Shown here in pieces: positions 16,758 to 25,601 of a DNA stretch of 64,000 nucleotides. The notes beneath the pieces are model-generated. The model had not been told where the DNA came from. It saw only the letters and a list, made by a program, of their open reading frames with translations, and searched no databases. Numbering within the stretch: position 1 is the first letter of the stretch; each line of letters opens with the position of its first letter. The DNA lies in assembly GCA_025408425.1 (NCBI GenBank), contig JANXYX010000013.1:186001-250000 (forward strand), in the 5' to 3' direction. This stretch comes from Granulicella sp. GTDB taxonomy: Bacteria > Acidobacteriota > Terriglobia > Terriglobales > Acidobacteriaceae. The position numbers were made by a program, and so were the translations under genes.

Positions 16758-17168
16758 TGCCAGCACCACTGCGCCAATCGTGATCAGCGATGCGCCGCCA
16801 ATCTTCATCGGTGTCAGATGCTCCCCCAGAAACAGCCACGCCCCCAGGATCACCAGCACCACGCTCAACTTGTCCACCGGAGCCACGCTTGAGGCAGGAC
16901 CCATCTGCAGCGCTCTGAAATAGCAGAGCCAGGAGAGTCCTGTGCATACCCCGGACAGCACTAAGAACACCCAACCACGCCGCCCAATCTGCGCTAGGCC
17001 GTTGTGCTTCTCCATGCCAATTGCTATGGCCCACGTGAACACCAGGATCACGCTCGTGCGGATGGCCGTCGCGAGATTGGAATCAATCCCAGCCACCCCA
17101 ACCTTAGCCAGCAACGCCGTCGCAGCAGCAAACAACGCGGATAGTAGCGCCCAGAATACCCAAGTCAT
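16749..17168 (-). CDS. EamA-family small drug/metabolite transporter (single EamA domain)
   Basis: The start at 17168 is preferred over 17222: it begins with the first membrane helix ('MTWVFWALLSALFAAATALLAK') and drops a polar prefix. About 139 residues with four to five helices and the EamA pattern 'LSWLCYFRALQMGPASSVAPVDKLSVVL', then 'LGEHLTPMKIGGASLITIGAVVL'. This is a half-size protein; full DMT transporters have two such domains, so it probably dimerises. Substrate unknown. It ends about 70 bp before the tmRNA tandem on the same strand. Confidence 0.85.
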   Translation of the reverse strand: MTWVFWALLSALFAAATALLAKVGVAGIDSNLATAIRTSVILVFTWAIAIGMEKHNGLAQIGRRGWVFLVLSGVCTGLSWLCYFRALQMGPASSVAPVDKLSVVLVILGAWLFLGEHLTPMKIGGASLITIGAVVLAFA

Positions 17169-17307
17169 ACCTCTCAAGATACGCGAGATGCGATTTATCC
17201 TGGTGGTTGACCCGGCATGCAAGAGCAGCGTAACAACTTTCCTTAGCAGCCGATTTCTCTGCGAAAGCTGAAGCTGTCACACCCTGCGCTGCGAACTGAC
17301 CCCAACC

Positions 17308-17745
17308 CTAGAGCGCTGCCGCTTCCAGATCGACGTTCTGCCATTCACCGCGCTCAATCCCAGCGCGAATCTGTGCAGGTGTTCTGCCCTTCTGCGTCTG
17401 CTGGTACGCGTAGACCGCCTCGCGCATGCACGTAGAGCAGGCCGCTCCGTGCGTCCCTTCAAAGCAGCTATGTAGGCTGTTGTGACCCAGCGCCCGGTCG
17501 CAGCGGCAGTAGCAAGGCTGCTGATGCAGCACCGCAGGAATCTTCGCCGCCATCTTGTACACGACGACCTGGTAGGGGTGTGAAAAGTACTCCCCCTTCA
17601 GTTGCTCGCCGCTCATCACGGGCTTCAAAGGCTTCACTGGAGGCTTGGCGTTATACGCCGGTATATCGTCGGACGGGTTCGTCCACTGTGCCGATGCACC
17701 CATCGTCACCAGTCCAAGCACCACACATCCCAGTATCCGTTTCAT
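17308..17745 (-). CDS. PCYCGC-motif secreted protein
   Basis: ATG 17745 gives a signal peptide ('MKRILGCVVLGLVTMGASAQ'); the longer track ORF has an implausible extension. The mature part has 'HQQPCYCRCDRALGHNSLHSC' and 'HGAACSTCMREA', matching the PF13798 family of proteins with a PCYCGC motif (here PCYCRC). Eight cysteines in a short stretch suggest metal binding or disulphides. Its function is not established in the family. It sits alone between convergent or unrelated neighbours. Confidence 0.75.
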   Translation of the reverse strand: MKRILGCVVLGLVTMGASAQWTNPSDDIPAYNAKPPVKPLKPVMSGEQLKGEYFSHPYQVVVYKMAAKIPAVLHQQPCYCRCDRALGHNSLHSCFEGTHGAACSTCMREAVYAYQQTQKGRTPAQIRAGIERGEWQNVDLEAAAL

Positions 17746-18067
17746 CACTTCATCATAAAGCCGGAAGGTATCTTGCCCCAAGTGTAAAGCTACCAATACG
17801 CACTGTTTCCGGTGAATTGTGCGTGAGGAAAGACTTGAAATATCAAAGTAAGGGTGGGGAAGAAGTTCCTCGTAGCGCACAAAAAAAAGGCGGCACACAC
17901 GATGATTTGTATGTGCCGGGAGGCCAGTGACGCAACTTGTATCAGCCTTGTACTTCCATATTCACGGCTGAAAATATTTCACGGGCGGAAAATCACGCTT
18001 ACCGTTATTGAAAGAGTATCACGTTCCTGCTATTTCGTCGCCATCCCTGAACAGAAATATGTAGATC

Positions 18068-18619
18068 GTGCCCCTGATCGTACAGTTTTTAGTAGACTGG
18101 GCAATCAAGTCTCTCCCATCTCAGTTTGGATTCTCCCCCTTGAACGAGCGCTATACCTTTGTAATTGCGGCACTTGTGGCAGATCTGGGCGCCTCCGTCC
18201 TCTTATACGAGATCGCGCCCGCCAACCCTCTCTGCGCTGTTTCTCCCGATCTTTTAAGCTATGCCGGTCAGCACATTTCGTTTGCATGCATCCTTTGGCT
18301 CCTCGTTCTGACGGGAGCGTGGCTCTACAGCGGCTCTCAATTGGTACGAATTCGCCAGAACCTGTCGACCAAGCTGACTCTTCTCGTCAAATTGGGCGTA
18401 GCCGGCATCCTGATTGATAACGCCGTTAGCATTTATCTATTGTCCAGCGCGCTTCAAGGTAGTCCCGGCACAGCCTCCGCCTCGGCTGTAGCTCCTGCTT
18501 TGGCTGGGCGATCCATCCTTTACGTCATCGGCTTCTCTGCCGTCGTCTTGATTTCATTCCTCATCAGCCGCAATCGGAAGCCGATCGTAACCCCCCCACC
18601 GCGCTTTGGCCGGGAGTAG
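18068..18619 (+). CDS. hypothetical membrane protein, about four helices
   Basis: GTG start directly after an in-frame stop; no clear Shine-Dalgarno. The 183-residue product has hydrophobic segments at ~30-50 ('FVIAALVADLGASVLLYEI'), ~70-90 ('ISFACILWLLVLTGAWLY'), ~105-125 and ~150-170 ('ILYVIGFSAVVLISFLI'), ending in a basic cytoplasmic-looking tail. I do not recognise a family. It converges on the pterin dehydratase gene 14 bp downstream. Confidence 0.55.
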   Translation: MPLIVQFLVDWAIKSLPSQFGFSPLNERYTFVIAALVADLGASVLLYEIAPANPLCAVSPDLLSYAGQHISFACILWLLVLTGAWLYSGSQLVRIRQNLSTKLTLLVKLGVAGILIDNAVSIYLLSSALQGSPGTASASAVAPALAGRSILYVIGFSAVVLISFLISRNRKPIVTPPPRFGRE

Positions 18620-18633
18620 GGTCCAGGATCATC

Positions 18634-18912
18634 TCAAGACACTGCACTGATCCGTGCTGCCATTCGCGCATCCCGCTCCGTAATTCCTCCAGCATCGTGC
18701 GATACCAGCCCCAGCCGAACATGGTTATAGCGAATATCAATGTCTGGATGATGACCAGCCTCTTCCGCCACCACTGCAATCCGATTAACAAACTCCATCG
18801 CCTTCACAAAATCGGCAAAGGTCCAGTCTCGTACCAGCTTGCCATCCTCTAGCTTCCACTCCGGTTCGCTGGCCAGTGCAGCTTTGATCTCTGACTCACT
18901 CATAGTTCGCAT
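18634..18912 (-). CDS. phhB: 4a-hydroxytetrahydrobiopterin (pterin-4a-carbinolamine) dehydratase
   Basis: ATG 18912 has AGGAGG six bases upstream, so it beats the track start at 18975, which would overlap the neighbouring gene. The 92-residue protein matches the PCD/DCoH family: 'FADFVKAMEFVNRIAVVAEEAGHHPDIDI' includes the conserved HHPD motif, then 'YNHVRLGLVSHDAGGITERD'. It recycles the carbinolamine formed by pterin-dependent hydroxylases such as PhhA; no such hydroxylase is in the window. It lies 30 bp downstream of the HD-GYP gene, probably in the same transcript. Confidence 0.9.
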   Translation of the reverse strand: MRTMSESEIKAALASEPEWKLEDGKLVRDWTFADFVKAMEFVNRIAVVAEEAGHHPDIDIRYNHVRLGLVSHDAGGITERDARMAARISAVS

Positions 18913-18941
18913 ATTCGCCTCCTGCGTCTGCGATGCTAGCC

Positions 18942-20054
18942 TCACTGAATCTCCCGCGCAACCATCGGCCGGCACAGCTTTGCCGACAGCGCTACGGGCG
19001 ATAGTCGTTCCAACTCCGCTCGCAACTCACTCCACAACTCGACCGGCATCTGCAGAAACACTTCCACGATCTTCGGGTCGAACTGCCCCCCCGCGCACTG
19101 CGCGATCTCCTCCATAGCAGCTGCGAAGCTCGTTCCCTTGCGATACGGACGGTCCGAAGTCATTGCGTCCAGCGTGTCAGCAACTGCAAATATCCTTGCT
19201 CCCAGAGGGATAGCCTCACCGCTCAATCCGCGAGGATAGCCCTTGCCATCGAATCGCTCATGATGCGCATAAACGATCTCTGCGGCATCACTCAGGAATG
19301 GAATTTTGCACACAATTTCGTAGCCACGTGCACAATGCTCCTGCATCACCGCCATCTCTTCGTCATCCAGCCTGCCCGGCTTCAGCAGAATGGCATCCGG
19401 AGTCGCGATCTTTCCCAGATCATGAAGAAATGCTCCGCGGGCGATCAACTTCAGTTTGTCAGCGTTCAGCCCCAACGCCCGCCCTAACTCGATCGTATAA
19501 GCCGTCACCCGCTTCGAGTGACCCTGGGTCTCCTCATCCCGCAGATCGAGAGCATTTCCCATCGCCTCCAGCGTCGTGTCATAGCTGCGTTCCAGATCCT
19601 GCATCGTTGCACGCAACCGCCCCGTCCGCGCTGACACCATCTCCTCCAGGTTCTGTCGGTACGCTGCATTCTGCTTCATCAGGCGGCCATGATCCATTGC
19701 CCGCGTCACTACGGTCTCCAACTGGGACCGCGCAAACGGCTTCAGCAGATAGTCGATTGCACCACTGCGAAAGGCATTCATCGCGACCTGCACATCCTGC
19801 ACCGCCGTGATCATCACCACCGGAGTACCCGGATGCTCGGTGCAAATCTGCTGCAACAGGCTCAGACCATCGGTGCCCGGCATCATGATGTCAGAGAGAA
19901 CGAGGTCGTAGGCAGGCCCCTCCTGCATCCGCGTCAATGCTGCTTCAGCACCGTCAGCCAGCGTAGTCGAGTACCCGCTCCGCTCCAGCAGCGCGCCCAC
20001 CAGCCCACGCACCGACTCCTCATCATCAACTACCAGGATTCGTTCTTGCGTCAT
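18942..20054 (-). CDS. response regulator with HD-GYP domain (probable cyclic-di-GMP phosphodiesterase)
   Basis: Receiver domain 1-125 with phospho-acceptor D55 ('LVLSDIMMPGTDG') and K105 in 'YLLKPF', a coiled linker (~125-165), then HD-GYP at ~165-350: 'GHSKRVTAY', 'FLHDLGKI' (HD 211-212), 'HHERFDGKGYP' (HHE 264-266, GYP 272-274), 'DRPYR' and 'GGQFDP'. All signature residues for metal-dependent c-di-GMP or cGAMP hydrolysis are present. No sensor kinase is adjacent. Expected output: lowering the second messenger that controls motility and biofilm. Confidence 0.92.
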   Translation of the reverse strand: MTQERILVVDDEESVRGLVGALLERSGYSTTLADGAEAALTRMQEGPAYDLVLSDIMMPGTDGLSLLQQICTEHPGTPVVMITAVQDVQVAMNAFRSGAIDYLLKPFARSQLETVVTRAMDHGRLMKQNAAYRQNLEEMVSARTGRLRATMQDLERSYDTTLEAMGNALDLRDEETQGHSKRVTAYTIELGRALGLNADKLKLIARGAFLHDLGKIATPDAILLKPGRLDDEEMAVMQEHCARGYEIVCKIPFLSDAAEIVYAHHERFDGKGYPRGLSGEAIPLGARIFAVADTLDAMTSDRPYRKGTSFAAAMEEIAQCAGGQFDPKIVEVFLQMPVELWSELRAELERLSPVALSAKLCRPMVAREIQ

Positions 20055-20159
20055 TGGCAGACACTCCCGAGAATCGCAGAATCCCCTCAGATAGCGGATT
20101 CTGCGATCACCAAGTCTCTATCGGCCAGATACGTCCCGCGCATCAGCAGTTGGACAGCC

Positions 20160-21584
20160 TCAACTATTCTTCTTCGCTTCCATTGCGGTCCGTCGTTTCG
20201 CAGCCCATCCCGGCTTCGTCACCTGACGGCTTCGCCCCAATGCCAACGACCCAGCTGGCACATCCTCCGTAATACAACTCCCAGCGGCAACATAAGATCC
20301 ATCCCCAAGCGTCACCGGGGCTACCAGCGTCGAGTCCGATCCTACAAACACTCCGTCCCCAATCGTCGTCAGGTGCTTATGCACGCCGTCATAGTTGCAG
20401 GTAATCGCACCGGCCCCAATGTTCACCCCGGCGCCAATAACCGCATCTCCAAGATAGTTCAGGTGGTTCGCCTTAGACCCCTTACCCATCGTCACCTTCT
20501 TCGTCTCGACGAAGTTGCCCACATGCGCGCCCTCGCCAATCCGGCTCTCCGGACGCAGATGCGCGTAGGGCCCCAGCACCGCTAGATCGCTTACCAGGGC
20601 ACCGTCCAGCACGCAGCCATTCCGGACCAGCACTCCATCTCCAAGGGTCGAATTCTGCACCACAGAATACGAGCGCACGCGGCTCTCCACACCAATCTTC
20701 GTCGCTCCCAGCAACTGCACATACGGCTCGATGACCGTATCCGCTCCCACCTCAACCTGTGCATCGATCACACACGTCTCTGGCCGGAAAATCGTTACGC
20801 CCTGCGCCATCAACCGCCGCGCCGTTGCCAGCCGCATCGCCGCATCCAGATGCATCATCTCCGCAATGGTATTCGCGCCCAGCACCTCGTCGACGCTCTC
20901 AGCCTTGACTGCCACGACTCGCAAGCCATCCGCGACCATCATCGCCGCCACATCCGTCAGGTAGTACTCTCCGTGGGCGTTGTTCGTCGATAGGGAATCG
21001 AGCCGCGCAAACAGTTCCTTCGTCTCAAAGCAGTAGATCCCTGAGTTGATCTCTGGCGAAGATAGCTGGTCCGGAGCCAGAGATTTCTGCTCCACAATCG
21101 CAGTCACTTCAGCGCCACCCTCTCGAACCCGCAGCACTCGTCCATAGCCGGTCGGGTCCTGTGGAACCGCAGTCAGAATCGTCATCGCTGCCCGCTCGGC
21201 CAGATGCAACTCGCAGATCGCCGCTATCGTCTCCGGCCGGATCAGCGGGACATCGCCCGACAGCACCAGCAGATGCTCCGGTAAAGCGTCTCCAGAGATA
21301 GCAAAGTAAGCCTTCACCATCTGCAGCGCATGCCCTGTGCCGCGCTGCTCCTCCTGCATCACAAACTTCACGCCGGTCGGTGCCACTGCAGCCTTAACGC
21401 GGTCAGCCTCATGCCCCACAATGCAATAAATACGATCTGCCGGAACCACCGTCCTGGCTGCCGCAATCACATGCCGCAGCAGCGCCTGCCCGCCAATCTC
21501 ATGCAGAACCTTCGGCCTCTTACTCTTCAGCCGCGTACCCTTACCCGCAGCCATGATTGCAATCGCAAATCCGGTCTTTTCCAT
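20160..21584 (-). CDS. glmU: bifunctional UDP-GlcNAc pyrophosphorylase / glucosamine-1-phosphate acetyltransferase
   Basis: ATG 21584 places the uridyltransferase signature 'MAAGKGTRLKSKRPKVLHEIG' at residues ~11-31; the track start adds 30 residues absent from the family. The N-terminal Rossmann-like domain (to ~230) shows 'EEQRGTGHALQM' and 'EINSGIYCFE'; the C-terminal part is a left-handed beta helix with 'GPYAHLRPESRIGEGAHVGNF', 'HLNYLGDAVIGAGVNIGAG' and 'CNYDG', the acetyltransferase site. 474 residues is normal. It makes UDP-GlcNAc for peptidoglycan and LPS in the cytoplasm. Confidence 0.97.
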   Translation of the reverse strand: MEKTGFAIAIMAAGKGTRLKSKRPKVLHEIGGQALLRHVIAAARTVVPADRIYCIVGHEADRVKAAVAPTGVKFVMQEEQRGTGHALQMVKAYFAISGDALPEHLLVLSGDVPLIRPETIAAICELHLAERAAMTILTAVPQDPTGYGRVLRVREGGAEVTAIVEQKSLAPDQLSSPEINSGIYCFETKELFARLDSLSTNNAHGEYYLTDVAAMMVADGLRVVAVKAESVDEVLGANTIAEMMHLDAAMRLATARRLMAQGVTIFRPETCVIDAQVEVGADTVIEPYVQLLGATKIGVESRVRSYSVVQNSTLGDGVLVRNGCVLDGALVSDLAVLGPYAHLRPESRIGEGAHVGNFVETKKVTMGKGSKANHLNYLGDAVIGAGVNIGAGAITCNYDGVHKHLTTIGDGVFVGSDSTLVAPVTLGDGSYVAAGSCITEDVPAGSLALGRSRQVTKPGWAAKRRTAMEAKKNS

Positions 21585-21670
21585 GGTCGTTATCTTCTCA
21601 CGCCGACCACAGCGGACCACTCCCACCTTGGTGAGGTTTCCCGTAACCCGTTCAACCGCCTCACCAAAAA

Positions 21671-21705
21671 GCAACGGGGCAGGGAATCAATCCCCGCCCC
21701 GTTGA
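21671..21705 (-). terminator. rho-independent terminator after the M16 peptidase pair
   Basis: On the minus strand, CAACGGGGCGGGGA pairs with TCCCTGCCCCGTTG (14-bp stem, one G-T, loop of five), followed by CTTTTTGG. It lies just past the stop at 21711 and before glmU. Confidence 0.85.
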
Positions 21706-21710
21706 CGGCT

Positions 21711-23231
21711 TTAATTCTTTACCTTCCCTGGCGGTGGCGGAATCGTAATGTCCACGTTCGTCACCTTGCCCAGCTTGGAGAGTGGCGTGTTCAACTCCGC
21801 CTCATTTCCTACCACCACAATAGCCAGCTTTGACAGGTCGACATACTTGTTCGCCACGCGCGAAACATCCGCTGACGTCACACTTTCAATCCCAGTCTTG
21901 TACTTCTCCAGCGTATCCGGCGGATACCCATAGAACGCCAGGACGACCTGCTCATTCAGTGTCTTCTCCCGCGAGTCGTAGTTGAAGATAAAGGAGTTCA
22001 ACACCTGCTCCTTTGCCTTCCGCAACTCGTCTGCTGTGGGGGGCAAGGTCTTCAGCCGTCCAATCTCATCCAGCATGGCTTGTGTTGCAGCCACGGTACT
22101 GCTGCTCTTTGTCCCTGCGCCCACGCGGAATAGTCCGGGGTGGTCATAGGCTGCGCCAAAGCTTCCCCCTACGCTGTACGCCAGGCCCAGCTTCGTCCGA
22201 ACACTCTGCATCACACGCGATCCGAACCCGCCTGAGAAGATCTCGTTCATCACGCTCAACGCGTAGTAGTCAGGATTGCTCCGCTCCGTGCCAAGCCCCA
22301 CGATAAAAACGTTGGACTGATCCACATCGCTCTTATTGACGAAGTAAACTCCCGGCAACGGCCCTGCAAAATCAACCTTGGCCGATTGCAGCCGAGTCCC
22401 CATCGGCAGTGGCTCAAAAGCCTTGCGCAGGGTAGTCTCCATCGCCGCTCCATCAAAGTCGCCACTTACGTCCACAATCATGTTCTCCGGCACTAAAGTG
22501 CGTTCATGCCACGCCTTCAGGTCGTCTAAAGTGACAGCCTCGACCGTCGCATACTCAGCATGTCGGGCATAAGGGCTGTTCGCCCCATAAACCACTCGCG
22601 CCGACTCTCGCGAGGCAATCTCGTTGGCATCGTCATTCCGCCGAGCGATGCCCGTCTCCATCTGTCGCTTGGCCAACAGCAGTTTGTCCTTGCTAAACGC
22701 CGGATGCAGCAGCAGATCCATCGCCGTTGAAAATACACTGTCGAAGTCGCCCTTCAGGCTGTTCCAGGCCAGCGACGTGGTCGCAGTCCCGCCCCTCGTC
22801 TCGATGCTCGCAGCCTTGGCCTCCAGCCGGTCATCCAGCACGTCGCCATTCACGGCAGCGGTGCCGCTGGTGCGCCAGGTCTGGCCGTAAAGGTTCACCA
22901 GACCAACCTTGTCTGCTGGCTCGTCTCGGCTGCCGCCACGAATCAGAATTGACCCGCTGACAAATGGCAGTTCGTGATCCTCCTGCAGAAAGAGCACCAG
23001 TCCGTTTGCCAGTTCAATTCGCTTGGGCTGTACCGGCTTGAACGCGTGCAGCGGAGGAATTGGAATCTTCTTCCACGGCTGCGCCGCCGCTGGCACCTTC
23101 GCTCTAACCGACCCCTTCGCTGGAGCTTTTGCCGCAGCGGGAGCACTCGCCGCAGCTTGACCGAAAGCCAGATGCCCGCTCAAAAGAAGTCCCGCGCCGA
23201 TCACACCAAATCCGCTCAAAGTGATCTTCAC
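21711..23231 (-). CDS. M16-family peptidase-like protein, apparently non-catalytic partner
   Basis: Signal peptide, Ala/Pro/Lys-rich linker, then two M16 domains ('RIELANGLVLFLQEDHELPFVSGSI', 'DHPGLFRVGAGTKSS', 'YDSREKTLNEQVV'). The zinc motif HxxEH expected after the first strand is missing; the equivalent region reads 'VGLVNLYGQTWRTSGT'. It therefore resembles the inactive half of two-subunit M16 peptidases. The GTG start overlaps the TGA stop of the upstream active subunit (GTGA), which implies translational coupling and a complex. Substrate unknown; periplasmic. Confidence 0.88.
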   Translation of the reverse strand: MKITLSGFGVIGAGLLLSGHLAFGQAAASAPAAAKAPAKGSVRAKVPAAAQPWKKIPIPPLHAFKPVQPKRIELANGLVLFLQEDHELPFVSGSILIRGGSRDEPADKVGLVNLYGQTWRTSGTAAVNGDVLDDRLEAKAASIETRGGTATTSLAWNSLKGDFDSVFSTAMDLLLHPAFSKDKLLLAKRQMETGIARRNDDANEIASRESARVVYGANSPYARHAEYATVEAVTLDDLKAWHERTLVPENMIVDVSGDFDGAAMETTLRKAFEPLPMGTRLQSAKVDFAGPLPGVYFVNKSDVDQSNVFIVGLGTERSNPDYYALSVMNEIFSGGFGSRVMQSVRTKLGLAYSVGGSFGAAYDHPGLFRVGAGTKSSSTVAATQAMLDEIGRLKTLPPTADELRKAKEQVLNSFIFNYDSREKTLNEQVVLAFYGYPPDTLEKYKTGIESVTSADVSRVANKYVDLSKLAIVVVGNEAELNTPLSKLGKVTNVDITIPPPPGKVKN

Positions 23232-24760
23232 TGGGCACCTCCCGCGTTCGCCGCGTCTTTTGTTTGAGGGGCCTGAAACTCGATTCGCGCGCTGGTACGG
23301 TTGCTCTCAACAAAGATCTTGTTTGCCACTCGTCGCACATCCGCCTTCGTCACTGCATCCACCTTCTTCAACTGGTTGAACAACTCCCGCCAGTCGCCAA
23401 ACCGTGTCTGATACTCCGCCAGTTGATGCGCAAGCCCTTCATTGTCGGCCAGTCCGCGCAGCAGATCGGCCTTGGTCCGCGTCTTGTATCGAGCCAGCTC
23501 TTCGTCTGAAATGTCTTCCGTCTTCAGCCGCTCCAGCTCCTTCTCGATAGACACCCGCATCTCCTCGGGAGTGTGTCCCGGCAACGGCACCGCGTAGAAC
23601 GCGAACAGCCCTGGATACTTCACCCCTGGAAATCCGCTGAAACCTTCTGCCGCCGCTGCAATCCGCTGGTCTCTTACCAGGCTGCGGTACAACCGCGCCG
23701 TCCGGCCATTTGAAAAAACATCCGTAATCGCGTCGTACACGGAGTCATCCGGATCGCGGTAGTCGGGCCGGTGATACCCCTCGATGTAGAACGGTTGTGT
23801 CGCCTCACGAATCACCACCGACTTCTCCGCAAACTGTGGAGGCTCAATCGTCGACATCGGTTCCGGCTTCGGTCCTGCCGGTATCGGCGAGAAGTACTTC
23901 ACCAGCACCGGCATCGTCTCACTGGCCTTCACATCCCCTACCACCGCAATCACTATGTTCGATGGCACATAGTACTTCTTGTGGAACGCCGCAGCGTCGG
24001 TCGCTGTCACCTGGCTGATCTCGCTCTCCCAACCAACGCCGCTCCGTCCATACGAATGCGCTACGTATGCCGTAGCCAGAAACTGCTCCACCATCCGGCC
24101 AATCGGCGAGGAGTCGATCCTCATCCGCCGCTCCTCCTGCACCACGTCCCGCTCCTTGTAGAACTCTCGTGCCACTGGATGTCCGATTCGTCCGCTTTCC
24201 AGATATGCCCACAACTCCAGTCGGTTCGAAGGCATGCTCCAGAAGTACTGCGTCGAATCCTCACCCGTCGAAGCATTCAGATTCACCGCACCGTTCTGCT
24301 CCGCAATCTCTGAAAACTGATTTGGAACGACGTACTTCCCAGCCGCTTCCACAGCAGCATCAAATTTCTTCTTCAACTCCTGCAGTTTGACTGGGTTCGC
24401 GCCCACCAGCTTCCTCTGCTCGGCGTTGTAAGCCGCATACGCAACTTCCGCCTTATCCAGCGCCACTTTCTCCGCTGCATAGTTGGTCGTTCCTACCTCG
24501 GTCGTTCCCTTGAAGGCGATGTGTTCGAACATGTGCGCCAGTCCGCTATCGCTCTGCGGATCGTCCGCCGACCCCGCATCCACCAGTGTGTAAAAGCTGA
24601 ACACCGGAGCCTCAGGCCGCTCACACACAATCAAAGTCAGTCCGTTCGGCAGCACCTTCACCGTTGTCCGTCGCTCAAAACTTGCCAGATCCTGGCCGGA
24701 GACGTTCACCGCTCCCATCGCCAGAGCAATCAAACAGGGAATTACACGCAATAGTCTCAA
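23228..24760 (-). CDS. M16-family zinc peptidase, catalytic subunit
   Basis: The start is TTG 24760: GGAGG lies seven bases upstream and the product opens with a signal peptide ('LLRVIPCLIALAMGAVNVSGQ'). The track's GTG 24823 adds 21 residues before it. The inverted zinc motif 'HMFEH' is at residues 76-80 ('SGLAHMFEHIAFKGT'), the downstream zinc-ligand glutamate should lie in the following helix region, and an R/Y-type 'YRSLVRDQRIA' segment occurs in the second half. About 510 residues, two M16 domains. It pairs with the inactive partner encoded immediately after it. Confidence 0.92.
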   Translation of the reverse strand: MRLLRVIPCLIALAMGAVNVSGQDLASFERRTTVKVLPNGLTLIVCERPEAPVFSFYTLVDAGSADDPQSDSGLAHMFEHIAFKGTTEVGTTNYAAEKVALDKAEVAYAAYNAEQRKLVGANPVKLQELKKKFDAAVEAAGKYVVPNQFSEIAEQNGAVNLNASTGEDSTQYFWSMPSNRLELWAYLESGRIGHPVAREFYKERDVVQEERRMRIDSSPIGRMVEQFLATAYVAHSYGRSGVGWESEISQVTATDAAAFHKKYYVPSNIVIAVVGDVKASETMPVLVKYFSPIPAGPKPEPMSTIEPPQFAEKSVVIREATQPFYIEGYHRPDYRDPDDSVYDAITDVFSNGRTARLYRSLVRDQRIAAAAEGFSGFPGVKYPGLFAFYAVPLPGHTPEEMRVSIEKELERLKTEDISDEELARYKTRTKADLLRGLADNEGLAHQLAEYQTRFGDWRELFNQLKKVDAVTKADVRRVANKIFVESNRTSARIEFQAPQTKDAANAGGAQ

Positions 24761-24864
24761 TCGACATCCTCCACAGAAGAACCTTAACAATAACGGATAG
24801 GGAATATCACCGCGCGGAACCACCGCAGCAAAGTTCCGGACAGTACATCAAGCTTATAGACGGC

Positions 24865-25488
24865 TCATCGCCGCCAAAGGCTCCGAATCCAATTCCATGC
24901 CCGTGCCAGCCAACTCTCCGCCTCCGCCTTGATCGTCCCCACCACCGCCGCCAGAAACTGCTCTCGCGTCCATATATTCCGAGCCGCGCTCGGCCCATGC
25001 CGAGTGCACTCTGCCGCCGCCTCCGTCCACGCACCCTTCTCCACCGCCTCCACCAGTCGCGGATACCCTGCAAATAGCCCCGCAGGCCCAAGGTTGTAAG
25101 CCATATCCAGCAAGGCCATCTTCACTCCATCCGGGAACCGGTCATACCCCACCATCCGCGTCTTCAAATGGCCTTCAAATCCCACCAGCATCTCCAGCAA
25201 CCTGGCGTCGATGGTCTCCGCTGCCAACTCCGGTGACCCGCCACGCCGGTAGAAACTCGCAGCCCTACCCTCCGCCAGTCCTGTCACTCGTCCAAACTCC
25301 GCAGAAATCTCCTCCTGCGTAGCCGCCCGCCCTCCCGCCACAAACGGTAGCCCCTCCGCCGCTGCGGAATCCGGTAGCATCAAGCCCACACCTACCGTCA
25401 CCTTGCCCACCGTGTCGCGATACATCCACGGCACACAGCCCTCAAAATCTTTCAACTTAGCCAGCGATTGCTCTATATAGGTCGCCAT
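24865..25488 (-). CDS. T4-type (GH24) lysozyme, possibly phage-derived
   Basis: The catalytic spacing of T4 lysozyme is present: E16, D25 and T31 in 'FEGCVPWMYRDTVGKVTVGVG' (E-8x-D-5x-T). Next come 'MLVGFEGHLKTRM' and 'ALLDMAYNLGPAGLF', the conserved helices of the GH24 C-terminal lobe. No signal peptide or membrane anchor is evident, so release would need a holin or lysis. 207 residues is slightly longer than phage enzymes. No other phage gene is nearby; it may be a domesticated endolysin. Confidence 0.85.
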   Translation of the reverse strand: MATYIEQSLAKLKDFEGCVPWMYRDTVGKVTVGVGLMLPDSAAAEGLPFVAGGRAATQEEISAEFGRVTGLAEGRAASFYRRGGSPELAAETIDARLLEMLVGFEGHLKTRMVGYDRFPDGVKMALLDMAYNLGPAGLFAGYPRLVEAVEKGAWTEAAAECTRHGPSAARNIWTREQFLAAVVGTIKAEAESWLARAWNWIRSLWRR

Positions 25489-25533
25489 AGTTTCACAACC
25501 CTAGCATGCCCTGCAGTTTCACCAATCATTTAC

Positions 25534-25563
25534 TTGACGGAATGAATGACCGTTCAGTATCCT
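25534..25563 (+). promoter_or_regulatory. promoter with FadR/TetR-like operator ahead of fadN
   Basis: TTGACG (25534-25539), 18-base spacer, TATCCT (25558-25563). The spacer holds TGAATGACCGTTCA (25543-25556), a TGAA-N6-TTCA palindrome resembling the TetR-type FadR site of Bacillus (consensus recalled as TGAATGA...TCATTCA). A repressor there would block RNA polymerase. A transcript starting near 25570 supports translation from 25602, not from the ORF-track ATG at 25506. Confidence 0.55.
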
Positions 25564-25601
25564 CACCGCGTTCGGGATTATCGCCCGCCGGAGTCCGCAA
25601 C

